DNA of 46,071 nt from Paenibacillus sanguinis 2301083 = DSM 16941 (GCF_000374825.1 NZ_KB895397.1:1-46071); one strand, 5' to 3'; positions 14,871-23,593 are shown, numbered from the stretch's first letter. A program made the numbers and translations. The notes: a model not told the origin generated them from the letters alone.

Positions 14871-16319
14871 TCAGCGATTGGATAAGTTCAGGACACCTTG
14901 GTCGTAGCTCCAACGAATATGAGGATACTTCTTAACGAATTCATGCAATTCCAGATAAGATTCGCTCTCTACCAGCTTCACTGCCTGTGTAGCTGCGGCG
15001 AATCCCGCTTGTTTGCCAACCTGATCCGTAATTGTCAGCTTCTGATTGCTGGTGGTCCACGCCGGTTGGCCCTTGACCAAGGCTGCCAACAAGCGGGATG
15101 GGGCGTACACCTTGTCGCCGTCCTTCAGAACATCGACATATCCGGGAAACGCTGCTCCGTTGATGCTAAGAGAGGCCGGGCTGCCGCTGAGGTCGATGCG
15201 CCGTACCCCTGCTTCATACAGGCCGGTTACGAGCTGGGCTACCGCATTATGTTCAATTTCTATATCGGGCTTCAGGCCCACATAATTGAAGTCCTCCCGA
15301 TTTGGTGTGAAATAAGCCTGCACGGTCAGCTTTAAGGAGCTGCCATTGGACAAGGTGAATATATTTTGAATCCGCGCCTTGCCATAGGTCTGTTCCCCAA
15401 CGACGGTGGCGATGTCGTTATCCCGGAGAGCCCCGGTCAAAATTTCTGAAGCGCTGGCTGTTAATTCATTCGTTAGTATTACCACGGGCATGCCGATCGG
15501 CTGGCCATCTTCAATGACGACAGGCTGCAGCTCACCGCTTTGGGTGGCCGTGTACATCAGGACTTGGTCATCCATGAAAAGCTTGGCGATGTTGGTGGCT
15601 GACTCCACATAGCCGCCAAGGTTATCCCGAAGATCGAGCACGAGGGCACCGATGCCTTCCTTGCGTTGACGCGCAAGTTCTTCGGCGAACTCTTCATCTG
15701 CCGTATCCGAGAAAGAGGAAATGGCAATATAACCAACCTTGCTGTACGGCACGATCTTCCCGGTAACAGAGGGAAGGGAGAAGTGAGCACGAGTAATCGA
15801 ATAGACCAGGGGTTGACCTGCGCGGTCGACCGTAATTTTCACCTCGGTATGCTCTGCTCCCTGAATTCTCAAGATATCCTCGCTGCTGGTAACGGGAAGT
15901 CCATCCACATCTATGATGATATCTCCTGGCAGGACGCCGGCTTCGGCTGCTGGTGAATTCTTCAGCACATCGGTCACGACCAGCTTGTCCTCTGCATAAC
16001 GAAGGGTGACCCCTATTCCTACAAACTCTTGGTTCACTCCATCCTCAAAGCTTTGCAGTTCCTCTTCTGTAAAATAGTCACTGTAGGGGTCGTCCAGAGT
16101 ATAAACCATACCACGAATGGCATTGTCCAGCAGCTCCTGGCGCTGGACACCTTCAATATTGTAAGTGTCCAGGTAATAAAGCACCTCTTGCAGGGCCTTC
16201 AAGTCTGAGACTTCGGTGGTTGCGTCTGCTTCTGCGGCCCAAACGGCTTGAGGCAATCCCAGCAGCATGAAGGACAAGAGAGGGATCAGGGCATATTTGC
16301 GAATACAATGGGGTATCAT
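14871..16319 (-). CDS. S41-family carboxy-terminal processing protease (CtpB-like)
   Basis: An exported serine protease, 482 residues. The signal peptide (about residues 1-28) ends AVWA-AEAD. An N-terminal dimerisation region is followed by a PDZ domain (about 85-170: EFVGIGVTL, AAEAGVLPGDIII). The S41 core has the nucleophile in ELTASASEIL and the general-base lysine in YGKARIQ. The last 120 residues (KVYAPSRLLAALV, then LTITDQ) resemble a copper-amine-oxidase-N-like domain common in Paenibacillus exported proteins. ATG at 16319 has AGAGGAAG at 7 bases. In Bacillus, CtpB activates the SpoIVFB protease during sporulation; whether this copy does is not shown. Confidence 0.85.
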   Translation of the reverse strand: MIPHCIRKYALIPLLSFMLLGLPQAVWAAEADATTEVSDLKALQEVLYYLDTYNIEGVQRQELLDNAIRGMVYTLDDPYSDYFTEEELQSFEDGVNQEFVGIGVTLRYAEDKLVVTDVLKNSPAAEAGVLPGDIIIDVDGLPVTSSEDILRIQGAEHTEVKITVDRAGQPLVYSITRAHFSLPSVTGKIVPYSKVGYIAISSFSDTADEEFAEELARQRKEGIGALVLDLRDNLGGYVESATNIAKLFMDDQVLMYTATQSGELQPVVIEDGQPIGMPVVILTNELTASASEILTGALRDNDIATVVGEQTYGKARIQNIFTLSNGSSLKLTVQAYFTPNREDFNYVGLKPDIEIEHNAVAQLVTGLYEAGVRRIDLSGSPASLSINGAAFPGYVDVLKDGDKVYAPSRLLAALVKGQPAWTTSNQKLTITDQVGKQAGFAAATQAVKLVESESYLELHEFVKKYPHIRWSYDQGVLNLSNR

Positions 16320-16342
16320 GATCATCTTCCTCTGCAAATTAT

Positions 16343-17146
16343 TTAGTCAAGAAATGCGTTGCGTACCCGGCTCCAAAAGGGAAACGGCCGATAGCGGACA
16401 AAGCTGATCTTCATTTCGGCAACTTGACAGCTTACCGAGATTAAATCATTCATCGGCAGGTTAACGTGGTCGATGGTCAGCAGCAGATTTTGTTCTTTGC
16501 GCGAATAAATATCACAGCGATGATGCTTGGGCAACACAAGAGGCGAGCCCAAGGTCCGGAAGACCCGGTTATTAATTGAGGCAATCTCTGTCACCTGCAA
16601 GGCTTCAATGGAAGGATGCAGCATGGCTCCGCCCAGGCTTTTGTTATAGGCGGTACTGCCTGATGGCGTGGACACACAGATGCCATCGCCACGGAACATT
16701 TCAAACATTTGATCATTGATGTCCACCTGGGCGACGACGGTGCCGTCCACGCCTTTCAGAGTGAACTCATTCAGACATATGTAAGATGAGTTCCCGGAAC
16801 GCTTGCAAATTTCTAAATGAATCAAGGGATACTGAACAACACGTGGTTCTATGGCTTCACCTGTGGCCTGATTGCTCATCATGCGAATGAGCTCGGGAAT
16901 TTCATCGGCTTTCCAGTCGGCGTAGAAGCCCAGGTGCCCGGTATGTATACCCACGAAGGCAATCGAGGGGATCTGGTCGATGAATGTATGAAAGGCGTGC
17001 AGCATGGTCCCGTCGCCACCGATCGAGACCACAATATCGGGAGATTTCTCATCCAGTTCCAAGCCATTCTCGGCAGCAAGCTGGTGAAACAACTCGCTTA
17101 ATTCAACGGATATTTCATCTCCGCGGTCAAGTACAAAGTATTTCAA
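16343..17146 (-). CDS. nadK: NAD kinase
   Basis: Phosphorylates NAD to NADP. The 267-residue product has the ATP-binding motif GGDGT at 43-47, the NE pair in CLNEFTLKG and the TPSGSTAYNKSLGG loop of the NAD site (TPTGSTAY in most homologues). TTG at 17146 is chosen because AAAGGAG lies upstream and the product then begins MKYFVLDRGDEIS, like the Bacillus enzymes. A longer open frame to 17209 is rejected. It is 23 bp upstream of the S41 protease gene on the same strand, so the two may be co-transcribed. Confidence 0.94.
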   Translation of the reverse strand: MKYFVLDRGDEISVELSELFHQLAAENGLELDEKSPDIVVSIGGDGTMLHAFHTFIDQIPSIAFVGIHTGHLGFYADWKADEIPELIRMMSNQATGEAIEPRVVQYPLIHLEICKRSGNSSYICLNEFTLKGVDGTVVAQVDINDQMFEMFRGDGICVSTPSGSTAYNKSLGGAMLHPSIEALQVTEIASINNRVFRTLGSPLVLPKHHRCDIYSRKEQNLLLTIDHVNLPMNDLISVSCQVAEMKISFVRYRPFPFWSRVRNAFLD

Positions 17147-17234
17147 GATGACAAGCTCCTTTAAAGGTCCTTTTGTAAAGATCATAATCAATTCGCAAGC
17201 AGAACACAATGTTCATTTTCCATAGATCCGAGCT

Positions 17235-18464
17235 TTATAATGCACGTTTTGCCCGAATCCAGCGCATGATTTTCACCAGAAATGACAAAATAAACAAGAC
17301 AACTATAATAAGGAGGAACGTCTGAAGACCTGATGTTACAGCACTCCAGACGTATGGCGATCCGCTTGCTTCAAGCCCTCCTTCCGGCAGCCAAATCCAG
17401 GTTGGGGCAACATCCATAAGGGGCTTCCACAATATCAGCAGTACCCCGGCTGCCAATACGGCATGCAGCAAACGAGCCAGCAGGAAGGGGACATAACGAA
17501 GGTCTGCTTCATTTAAGATGCTGGCGACCTGGGCATGGACAGATAGTCCGCCCCAGGACAAAATAAATGCGGCGGCTGCGGCTTTGTAAATCAGGGGGAT
17601 GCCTTCCGGCGCAGCCGAAGCTCTGGCGCCTAGCGTAACCTCGAACAAGCCCCCCATCAATGGCTCGGCCAACCCGGAGGGAAGCCCGGCAAGCGGAAGC
17701 AGATGCTGCACTGCTACATAAAGGGAATTCATCATGCCCGAGGCGGTCAGTATCTCCAAAATGACGGAGAAGAAGACGACCAGGCCGCCCACAACAGCCA
17801 TGAGCTGTAAGGAGGAGACGATGGCTTGTCTTAGCAACTCTCCAAGGCTGCGTCCATCGGCAAGGCGGGCTTCGTGCATAGCCTGTAGTGCCAGCTTCAC
17901 GACAGACCCTTTGGCGGGTGTTCCAGTGACAATGGGTGGCTCAGCGTCCGCAGGTCCGTAGAAGCGCATAATCAGTCCAAGCAGCACTGCGCTTCCATAA
18001 TGAGCCAAGGCCAGTACGCCAGCCAGCTTGGGATTGCCGAAGAAGCCAACCGATACGGCGCCGATTAGAAAGATGGGGTCGGAGGAAGTGGTGAAGGCCA
18101 CCAGGCGTTCACCTTCAATTCGCGACACCAGACCTTGCTGACGCAGCTTGGTGGCCAGCTTGGCGCTGACGGGATATCCGGAGGCAAATCCCATCGCCAA
18201 AACAAAACCACCACTGCCCGGGATACGAAATGCCGGCTTCATCAGCGGATCGAGCAGCTTACCCAGGAAATGAACGATGCCAAAGCCCAGCAGCACTTCG
18301 GAGATGACGAAAAACGGAAAAAGAGATGGGAACAATACATCCCACCATATAGCCAGACCCCGCACTCCTGCTTGCCAGGATGCTGTGGGATAAAGAGCCA
18401 TCAGCAAGATCAGCAGCAGGATGGGGAAGAGAAACAGTATAGTAGTCAAGCGTTTTGCAGCCAT
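17235..18464 (-). CDS. ylbJ: Sporulation integral membrane protein YlbJ
   Basis: A 409-residue polytopic membrane protein of the YlbJ/nucleoside-recognition (Gate) domain family, needed for spore cortex formation in Bacillus. About eight hydrophobic segments are visible. FPSLFPFFVISEVL, GSGGFVLAMGFASGYPV and SWGGLSVHAQVASIL are conserved family blocks. ATG at 18464 follows GGGAGG at 7 bases; an in-frame GTG five codons upstream is less likely. It lies 88 bp upstream of nadK on the same strand. Confidence 0.88.
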   Translation of the reverse strand: MAAKRLTTILFLFPILLLILLMALYPTASWQAGVRGLAIWWDVLFPSLFPFFVISEVLLGFGIVHFLGKLLDPLMKPAFRIPGSGGFVLAMGFASGYPVSAKLATKLRQQGLVSRIEGERLVAFTTSSDPIFLIGAVSVGFFGNPKLAGVLALAHYGSAVLLGLIMRFYGPADAEPPIVTGTPAKGSVVKLALQAMHEARLADGRSLGELLRQAIVSSLQLMAVVGGLVVFFSVILEILTASGMMNSLYVAVQHLLPLAGLPSGLAEPLMGGLFEVTLGARASAAPEGIPLIYKAAAAAFILSWGGLSVHAQVASILNEADLRYVPFLLARLLHAVLAAGVLLILWKPLMDVAPTWIWLPEGGLEASGSPYVWSAVTSGLQTFLLIIVVLFILSFLVKIMRWIRAKRAL

Positions 18465-18675
18465 AGCGACGCCTCCCACTTTTCATCATAGTGAGAGTGT
18501 ATGATTTTTATGGGACAAACAGCACAAAAAAGCCGAAAATGCATGCCATATAAGCTGATATTTTAAAAATGATATGATAAAATGATTCTATAAGACCATA
18601 CCCGTAACTTTTGAACCACTACGATACAATCATGGACTTCGCAGGAGCTGAATTTTTGTGAATGGAGTGATGATC

Positions 18676-18771
18676 ATGAGCGTTGTTGCAGGTGTTCTCG
18701 TGTGTGCTTTTGTTTATGTTATCCGCGCCTCTCTGGTCCATTCCAGTGAAGAGGATTGGCGCAGTTACTGA
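18676..18771 (+). CDS. 31-residue putative membrane peptide
   Basis: ATG follows GGAG at 8 bases and the frame ends in TGA then TAG, with a strong terminator 18 bp later, so this looks like a complete small gene. Residues about 3-17 are hydrophobic (VVAGVLVCAFVYVI) and the tail is acidic (SSEEDW). No family is recognised. Upstream 18480-18660 is AT-rich with no gene. Function unknown. Confidence 0.5.
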   Translation: MSVVAGVLVCAFVYVIRASLVHSSEEDWRSY

Positions 18772-18789
18772 TAGACTTGTCATTTGAGT

Positions 18790-18829
18790 AAAAGCTCCCG
18801 CTTCGGTAGGAGCTTTTATTTTTTTTTGT
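18790..18829 (+). terminator. Rho-independent terminator after the 31-residue ORF
   Basis: AAAAGCTCC pairs with GGAGCTTTT, followed by a long T-rich run. Confidence 0.85.
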
Positions 18830-18913
18830 TATAATGAGACAAGACGTCCATTTTTGACGCATGCTTTTGGACATGAGAAGGAAATTAGATACAGGAAGCG
18901 GGCGGTGAGGCAG

Positions 18914-19291
18914 ATGGATTTGAGCAAAAGCATTTACGACAATCTGGGCGGCGAGCAGACGATTCGGCGGCTGGTAGAGGCTTTTTACCCGAGAGTTCAG
19001 CGTGATCCATTGCTGGGTCCCTTGTTCCCTGAAGACATTACTCCGGTACTGGAAAAGCAAGCCATGTTCTTGACACAGTTTTTCGGAGGTCCTTCCCTTT
19101 ATTCTGACGCTTATGGCCATCCGGCCATGCGAGCCAGGCATATGCCTTTTCCCGTGACCCGGGAGCGGGCGGTGGCCTGGTTGGCTTGCATGCGCGGGGC
19201 GCTCCAGGAGATTGGAGTTGAAGAGCCGCTGAAGGAATTCATATTGGAGCGGTTATCCGGCCCGGCGTTTCACTTCGTCAATACACCTTGA
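18914..19291 (+). CDS. Group II truncated hemoglobin
   Basis: A 125-residue small globin of the type found in Bacillus YjbI, proposed to bind oxygen or detoxify peroxide and NO. IYDNLGGEQTIRRLVEAFYPRV opens the fold, and AYGHPAMRARHMPFPV carries the heme-ligand histidine region of group II globins. The WLACM segment supplies the conserved G8 tryptophan. ATG at 18914 gives the usual length, but the ribosome binding site (GGTGAGG) is only 3 bases away, so the GTG three codons upstream is possible. Confidence 0.88.
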   Translation: MDLSKSIYDNLGGEQTIRRLVEAFYPRVQRDPLLGPLFPEDITPVLEKQAMFLTQFFGGPSLYSDAYGHPAMRARHMPFPVTRERAVAWLACMRGALQEIGVEEPLKEFILERLSGPAFHFVNTP

Positions 19292-19334
19292 ACGGTCATC
19301 ATCCGCAAGGGACTACGGAAAGGAAGTAAAACAA

Positions 19335-20033
19335 TTGGAATTGGAACCCCTCTATCAGATTAAAGTCACTTGCAACCACTGCCAACATGAGTTCTCTACT
19401 TCGCGTGTTCGTCCCAGCTTCAAGCGGGCTTCGCGCACCGATACGGACTTTTGCAGCTATTATCAGAAGGAGAATCCGGATTATTACGTTGTGCGTGTCT
19501 GCCCTTCCTGTGGCTTTGCTTCAACTGAGAATTCGCTGGAGCGCTTGAACGACCAGCAGAAATTGAAGTTTCAGAAGGCGATTGGCAGCCGCTTCACTCA
19601 ACGGGACTACGGTGGCAAACGTGACTGGAATACGGCGCTGGAAACGTATAAACTGGCTTTGCTTTGTGCCCAGACCATCGGGGAGAAAGATCGGATCATT
19701 GCGAGCTTGCTTCACCATATTGCCTGGCTGTACCGGTATCAAAACAACCGGGAGCAAGAAAAGCGGTTTATGGAATTTGCTCTGGAAGCGTACATTCGCG
19801 TATTCGAGCATGAAGGGGTAGGTGGGAACGATGCCCGCCTGATGTATCTTATCGGTGAACTGCACCGCAGAGTGGAGAATTATAATGAAGCGGTCAAGTG
19901 GTTCGCCCGGGTTATCAATGACAAGAAGATTATGGATGCGGCGATGATTCGCGCTTCTCGCGAGCAGTGGGCGCTGTTGCGTGAAGAAATGTTGAACGGC
20001 GGACATGAGCTGCCGGAGGAAATGCAGTCATAA
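19335..20033 (+). CDS. DUF2225 family protein
   Basis: A 232-residue cytoplasmic protein of unknown function. The first 60 residues hold two CxxC pairs (CNHCQ and CPSCG) forming a probable zinc ribbon around RTDTDFCSYY. Residues about 95-220 form TPR-like helical pairs (WLYRYQNNREQEKRFMEFAL, then YNEAVKWFARVI). TTG start with AAAGGAAG 8 bases upstream. It lies 43 bp after the globin gene on the same strand and may share its transcript. Confidence 0.75.
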   Translation: MELEPLYQIKVTCNHCQHEFSTSRVRPSFKRASRTDTDFCSYYQKENPDYYVVRVCPSCGFASTENSLERLNDQQKLKFQKAIGSRFTQRDYGGKRDWNTALETYKLALLCAQTIGEKDRIIASLLHHIAWLYRYQNNREQEKRFMEFALEAYIRVFEHEGVGGNDARLMYLIGELHRRVENYNEAVKWFARVINDKKIMDAAMIRASREQWALLREEMLNGGHELPEEMQS

Positions 20034-20040
20034 CAAGTCA

Positions 20041-20067
20041 AGGACCGTTCCGGCAAGGGACGGTCCT
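20041..20067 (+). terminator. Hairpin after the DUF2225 gene
   Basis: AGGACCG pairs with CGGTCCT around a 13-base loop. No uridine run follows, so it is weak as a terminator. Confidence 0.4.
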
Positions 20068-20091
20068 GAATGTGGTAAGAAGCGATCCGGA

Positions 20092-20322
20092 TCAGCGGAG
20101 TATACAATCGGTTAGTAGATAATCGTTGTCGCAATCCAGCACATGAACTTTGTTCCCGCAGCAAGGAAAGACAACCAACTTCTTCTTTCCTTCATGAATC
20201 GCTTTAAGTTCGCGGGGCTTCAGCGGCAGCAGCACGTTGCTGGTGGAGCAAAACGGACACTCATGTACATAGATATCTCCCATCATGACATCATAAGGCC
20301 AGGCTTGGTTAAACGGAATCAT
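20092..20322 (-). CDS. Small CxxC zinc-knuckle protein
   Basis: A 76-residue protein of unknown function with CPFC at about 22-25 and FPCCGNKVHVLDC at about 53-65, together a likely zinc site. The ATG overlaps the stop of the upstream yycC-like gene as ATGA, which supports this start through translational coupling even though the ribosome binding site is poor. There is no signal peptide or membrane segment. Confidence 0.6.
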   Translation of the reverse strand: MIPFNQAWPYDVMMGDIYVHECPFCSTSNVLLPLKPRELKAIHEGKKKLVVFPCCGNKVHVLDCDNDYLLTDCILR

Positions 20323-20525
20323 GAAGGTTCTGTATCATGGCTCGGGCTGTCCTTGGAGGCAGTGGCATCCGGCTCCGACGCTGGACTTGCAGCCTCTTCT
20401 TTTGCCAGCTCGGCAATTTTCTGTAACAGAATGTGCTGCGGCATATGCATCAGGTGCTCGATGGGCACTTTGAGTTTTGCAGCTAATTTCACGGCGGTAT
20501 CCGCCGAAATTTGTAATGGCTTCAT
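20319..20525 (-). CDS. yycC: YycC family protein
   Basis: A 68-residue protein matching the YycC family as I remember it: KPLQISADTAVKLAAKLKVP, then HLMHMPQHILLQKIAEL. The tail is acidic and S/P-rich. Function unknown. The second of two adjacent ATG codons (20525) is used because AGGGGG is 7 bases upstream; the open frame reaches 20591, through the likely promoter. It overlaps the zinc-knuckle gene by four bases and is divergent from pepF. Confidence 0.75.
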   Translation of the reverse strand: MKPLQISADTAVKLAAKLKVPIEHLMHMPQHILLQKIAELAKEEAASPASEPDATASKDSPSHDTEPS

Positions 20526-20617
20526 CATTTTTCCCCCTGTCAAACTGATAACTGTACCATAAGCATACACTTTTTTTTGCTGAACCATCAATAGGATGAC
20601 GAAAGGATGAATTATTT

Positions 20618-22423
20618 ATGACAACGCCATTTGCAGAGCCGCTTAAGCCTGTATGGGATTTAGAATCCATATTTCCCGGAGGCTCGTCTTCTTCGGAGCT
20701 TCAAGCCTACCTGGAACAATTAGAGCAGGACATTGCCAACTATCATAGTCAAGTTACCAAGCTGGCCGCTCCTACAACGCTTGAGGACACTCGAGCTTTG
20801 GACGGTTTGCTTGAGGATTTGCAGGATGCCGATGCCCGGATTTTTGAAGTGTTCAGCTACATCGGCTGCTTGACGGCACAGGATCAGCATGACAAGAAGG
20901 CGGTTCGACTCAATGCGAAGGCGACGAGTCTGCAAGCCTCCTTAGAAAATGTATTGACTTTGTTCTGGAATGTCCTGAGCTTGACCGGGGACGAGGTATG
21001 GGAGGCCTGGATGAAGCGGGAAGAGATTGCCCCTGTATCGTTTGCGCTCAGCGAGAAGCGAAGCCTGGCCCGTGAAAAGCTGGCCCCGGAGCTGGAGACA
21101 CTTGTATCCGACCTGGCGGTAGATGGCTATCATGGCTGGGGTCAGCATTACGATACGATTGTGGCCAATGTAGCTGTGCCGTTTGAAAATGAAGACGGCA
21201 ATGTCGAGCTTCTGTCTGTAGGTCAGGCGGCAAATAAGCTGGATAGCCCGAATCGCAGTGTACGGGAACGTGCCTTTGCAAGCTGGGAGGAGGCCTGGTC
21301 CAAATCGGCAGATTACTGTGCCGACACCCTGAACCGGCTGGCAGGGTTCCGTCTGAAGCTGTACGAAAGACGCGGCTGGGATAACGTTCTTAAGGAGCCG
21401 CTGGCTATTAACCGGATGTCGGATCAGACGCTGGCAGCGATGTGGAAGGTCATTGAAGAGAGCAAGCCTACATTCGTAGCTTATCTGGAACGCAAAGCGA
21501 AGCTGATGGGGCTGGATAAGCTGAGTTGGACGGATGTGGATTCTCCGCTCGGCCAAGTATCCGGCAAGGTGACGTATGAGCAAGCGGCACTGGATATCGT
21601 TGAGCAGTTCCGGAAGTTCAGTCCGAAGCTGGCCGATTTTGCCGTACAGGCCTTCGACAAGCGCTGGATTGAGGCAGAGGATCGTCCTGGCAAGCGTCCA
21701 GGCGGCTTCTGTACCTCGCTGCCCAAGAGCAAGCAGACCCGGATCTTCATGACATTTGGGGGAACGGTATCCAATGTGTACACGCTGGCTCATGAATTGG
21801 GCCATGCCTACCATCAGAGCTTGATGGAGGACCTGCCCTTTCTGAATCAGAACTATGCCATGAATGTGGCCGAGACCGCATCGACGTTTGCTGAAATGAT
21901 TTTGGCGGATGCGTTTGTGAAAGGGGCGGCTAGCAAAGAAGAAAAAATCGTGCTCCTGGCCGACAAAATTCAGAATTCGGTCAGCTTCTATATGAATATC
22001 CATGCTCGCTTCCTGTTTGAAACCCGCTTCTATGCCAAGCGGAAAGAGGGGGTTCTGGAGGCTAAGGAATGTTCAGAGTTAATGGAAGAAGCGCAGCGTG
22101 AGGCGTATCAAAATGCGCTGGACAGCTATCATCCGCATTTCTGGGCATCCAAGCTGCATTTCTATATCACCGATGTGCCGTTCTACAATTTCCCGTATAC
22201 CTTCGGCTACATGTTTAGTGCAGGGATTTACGCCATGGCAATGAGGGAAGGCGAAGGCTTTGCCGCCAAATATGATGCATTGCTGCAGGATACCGGACGC
22301 ATGTCGGTAGAAGATCTCGCACTGAAGCATCTAGGTGTCGATCTGACTCAGCCGGACTTCTGGCAGGGGGCGATGGCTGTAAATATTGCTGATGTAGAGG
22401 CTTTTCTGGAATTAACCAAATAG
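20618..22423 (+). CDS. pepF: M3-family oligoendopeptidase (PepF/PepB type)
   Basis: A cytoplasmic zinc metallopeptidase that degrades short peptides. The 601-residue length is normal. The active site is HELGH at 392-396 in TLAHELGHAYHQ, with the third zinc ligand in NVAETAST (Glu419). The N-terminal half is the helical oligopeptidase F lid. PGGFCTSLP and the C-terminal FYNFPYTFGYMFSAGIYAM are family blocks. ATG follows GAAAGGATG. Single gene with its own terminator. Confidence 0.94.
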   Translation: MTTPFAEPLKPVWDLESIFPGGSSSSELQAYLEQLEQDIANYHSQVTKLAAPTTLEDTRALDGLLEDLQDADARIFEVFSYIGCLTAQDQHDKKAVRLNAKATSLQASLENVLTLFWNVLSLTGDEVWEAWMKREEIAPVSFALSEKRSLAREKLAPELETLVSDLAVDGYHGWGQHYDTIVANVAVPFENEDGNVELLSVGQAANKLDSPNRSVRERAFASWEEAWSKSADYCADTLNRLAGFRLKLYERRGWDNVLKEPLAINRMSDQTLAAMWKVIEESKPTFVAYLERKAKLMGLDKLSWTDVDSPLGQVSGKVTYEQAALDIVEQFRKFSPKLADFAVQAFDKRWIEAEDRPGKRPGGFCTSLPKSKQTRIFMTFGGTVSNVYTLAHELGHAYHQSLMEDLPFLNQNYAMNVAETASTFAEMILADAFVKGAASKEEKIVLLADKIQNSVSFYMNIHARFLFETRFYAKRKEGVLEAKECSELMEEAQREAYQNALDSYHPHFWASKLHFYITDVPFYNFPYTFGYMFSAGIYAMAMREGEGFAAKYDALLQDTGRMSVEDLALKHLGVDLTQPDFWQGAMAVNIADVEAFLELTK

Positions 22424-22437
22424 GCAATAAAGCAACG

Positions 22438-22469
22438 AAACCGAGTCTTGTACAAGGCTCGGTTTTTTT
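22438..22469 (+). terminator. Rho-independent terminator after pepF
   Basis: AAACCGAG pairs with CTCGGTTT, followed by a T run. Confidence 0.85.
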
Positions 22470-22491
22470 AAGATTAAAGAATTTATTACTA

Positions 22492-22620
22492 TTAGTTCTC
22501 AGCGGAGCTGAGCAATTCTATAATCCCAAGAAAAGCTACCACTTTAACGTGGTCTGGCTTCAAAGATAATACATCAATAGTTGTTTTTCTTATATTATTT
22601 AGAGTTGGAGCAAGAGTCAT
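22492..22620 (-). CDS. Possible 42-residue small protein
   Basis: An open frame in an otherwise empty AT-rich gap (22470-22748). It begins ATG after GAGGAC and ends TAA. The product (MTLAPTLNNIRKTTIDVL, then HVKVVAFLGIIELLSS) looks protein-like, with an amphipathic C-terminal helix. The ribosome binding site is only 2 bases from the ATG, which weakens the case. It is not recognised; it could be chance. Confidence 0.3.
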   Translation of the reverse strand: MTLAPTLNNIRKTTIDVLSLKPDHVKVVAFLGIIELLSSAEN

Positions 22621-22667
22621 TTGTCCTCATTTTTATAGATATAAATGACTAATCATAAACTAAATTG

Positions 22668-22696
22668 TTGAATAATGGGTGTTCGTGGACTATAAT
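22668..22696 (+). promoter_or_regulatory. Sigma-A promoter for the following hypothetical gene
   Basis: TTGAAT, exactly 17 bp, then consensus TATAAT; 53 bp before the ATG at 22749. Confidence 0.7.
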
Positions 22697-22748
22697 GTGA
22701 CATAAGACCTAAAATATAGGAGAATGGACTTGAAGGAGGGAGAAGAGT

Positions 22749-23159
22749 ATGATCAAATCCGATGAGATTTCACTGATCAGACAAGTAGACATGGTGTTTA
22801 AAGAGTTAGAGGAGGAATTGGCCGGTTTATGCTCGGGGACCGTTTTTCTGCAAATTCGCAATAATACGGTCGGGAAATTTGGAATTCGTCATAACCCGAT
22901 TGCGGGAAGGGATGGCCAGCTTACTCAAGAAGGAGAAGGACTGGATGCAGATCAGTTGAATTCTTTTCGGATGATGGCGATGGAGGCGTTGAAATACAAA
23001 CGTTATTGGACCCATGGCGAAATCAGCTACGAGTTTGCTTTACGCAAAGGGATGGTGGTTGTCGATGCGATAATGGAATCCAACTACAACATGGCCAACT
23101 TGTTGGTTCAACGTTATTCGCCTAAGGATAAGGCTCATACATACAAGAACATTTCCTGA
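22749..23159 (+). CDS. Hypothetical protein, 136 residues
   Basis: A complete gene with a strong promoter, AAGGAGGGAG ribosome binding site and ATG start, but no family I recognise. The product is soluble. An acidic helix (VFKELEEELAGLC) leads to a beta-like segment (TVFLQIRNNTVGKFGIRHNP), a helical stretch and a beta-rich ending (ISYEFALRKGMVVVDAIM). It has only one cysteine and no metal motif. It is convergent with an SASP gene and shares its terminator. Confidence 0.75.
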   Translation: MIKSDEISLIRQVDMVFKELEEELAGLCSGTVFLQIRNNTVGKFGIRHNPIAGRDGQLTQEGEGLDADQLNSFRMMAMEALKYKRYWTHGEISYEFALRKGMVVVDAIMESNYNMANLLVQRYSPKDKAHTYKNIS

Positions 23160-23201
23160 ACATATAGCATAGCGGTGGCGGAATAGAAGCAAGGACACGT
23201 A

Positions 23202-23234
23202 AAACAGCGACCTGCTTGAGCAGGCCGCCTGTTT
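23202..23234. terminator. Bidirectional terminator, hypothetical / SASP
   Basis: AAACAG and CCTGC arms pair with GCAGG and CTGTTT around TTGA; A and T runs flank both sides. Confidence 0.8.
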
Positions 23235-23258
23235 CATATAAACATCATAGGAGATGCA

Positions 23259-23477
23259 TTACAGGTTAGAACGACCCGAAAGTTGCTGCTCCGCGATTTG
23301 GACCAAACGTTTTGTGATGTAGCCTCCAAGAGAACCTGTTTCACGGGAAGTGTAGTTCCCATAGTATCCGTCTTGCGGAATTTGTACGCCCAGTTCCTGT
23401 GCTGCTTCATATTTCAATTGTTGAAGAGCAGCAGTTGCTTGAGGAACCACAAGATTATTGCGGCCTTGACTTGCCAT
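23259..23477 (-). CDS. Alpha/beta-type small acid-soluble spore protein
   Basis: A DNA-coating protein of the dormant spore core that shields DNA from UV and heat and is degraded by the GPR protease at germination. The 72-residue product has the family pattern: LVVPQATAALQQLKYEAAQE, with the GPR-site-like KYEAAQELG, then the second conserved block GSLGGYITKRLVQIAEQQL. ATG at 23477 follows AAGGAGGTGAC; the frame further upstream is promoter. A sigma-G-like promoter sits 30 bp before the start. Confidence 0.92.
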   Translation of the reverse strand: MASQGRNNLVVPQATAALQQLKYEAAQELGVQIPQDGYYGNYTSRETGSLGGYITKRLVQIAEQQLSGRSNL

Positions 23478-23507
23478 GTTTGTCACCTCCTTTGGCGATT
23501 GTGATGT

Positions 23508-23536
23508 TAGTATGGTTCGCAGAGAGCAAAATATGC
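23508..23536 (-). promoter_or_regulatory. Sigma-G-like forespore promoter of the SASP gene
   Basis: On the minus strand, GCATA (-35, 23532-23536), a 17-bp spacer and CATACTA (-10, 23508-23514) fit the sigma-G consensus (gHATR and CATAHTA). Confidence 0.7.
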
Positions 23537-23593
23537 GAAAATACGAAACCAGGGGAGGTGGCAATTATTGCATTTCTTTGAGCGAGTACAAAT

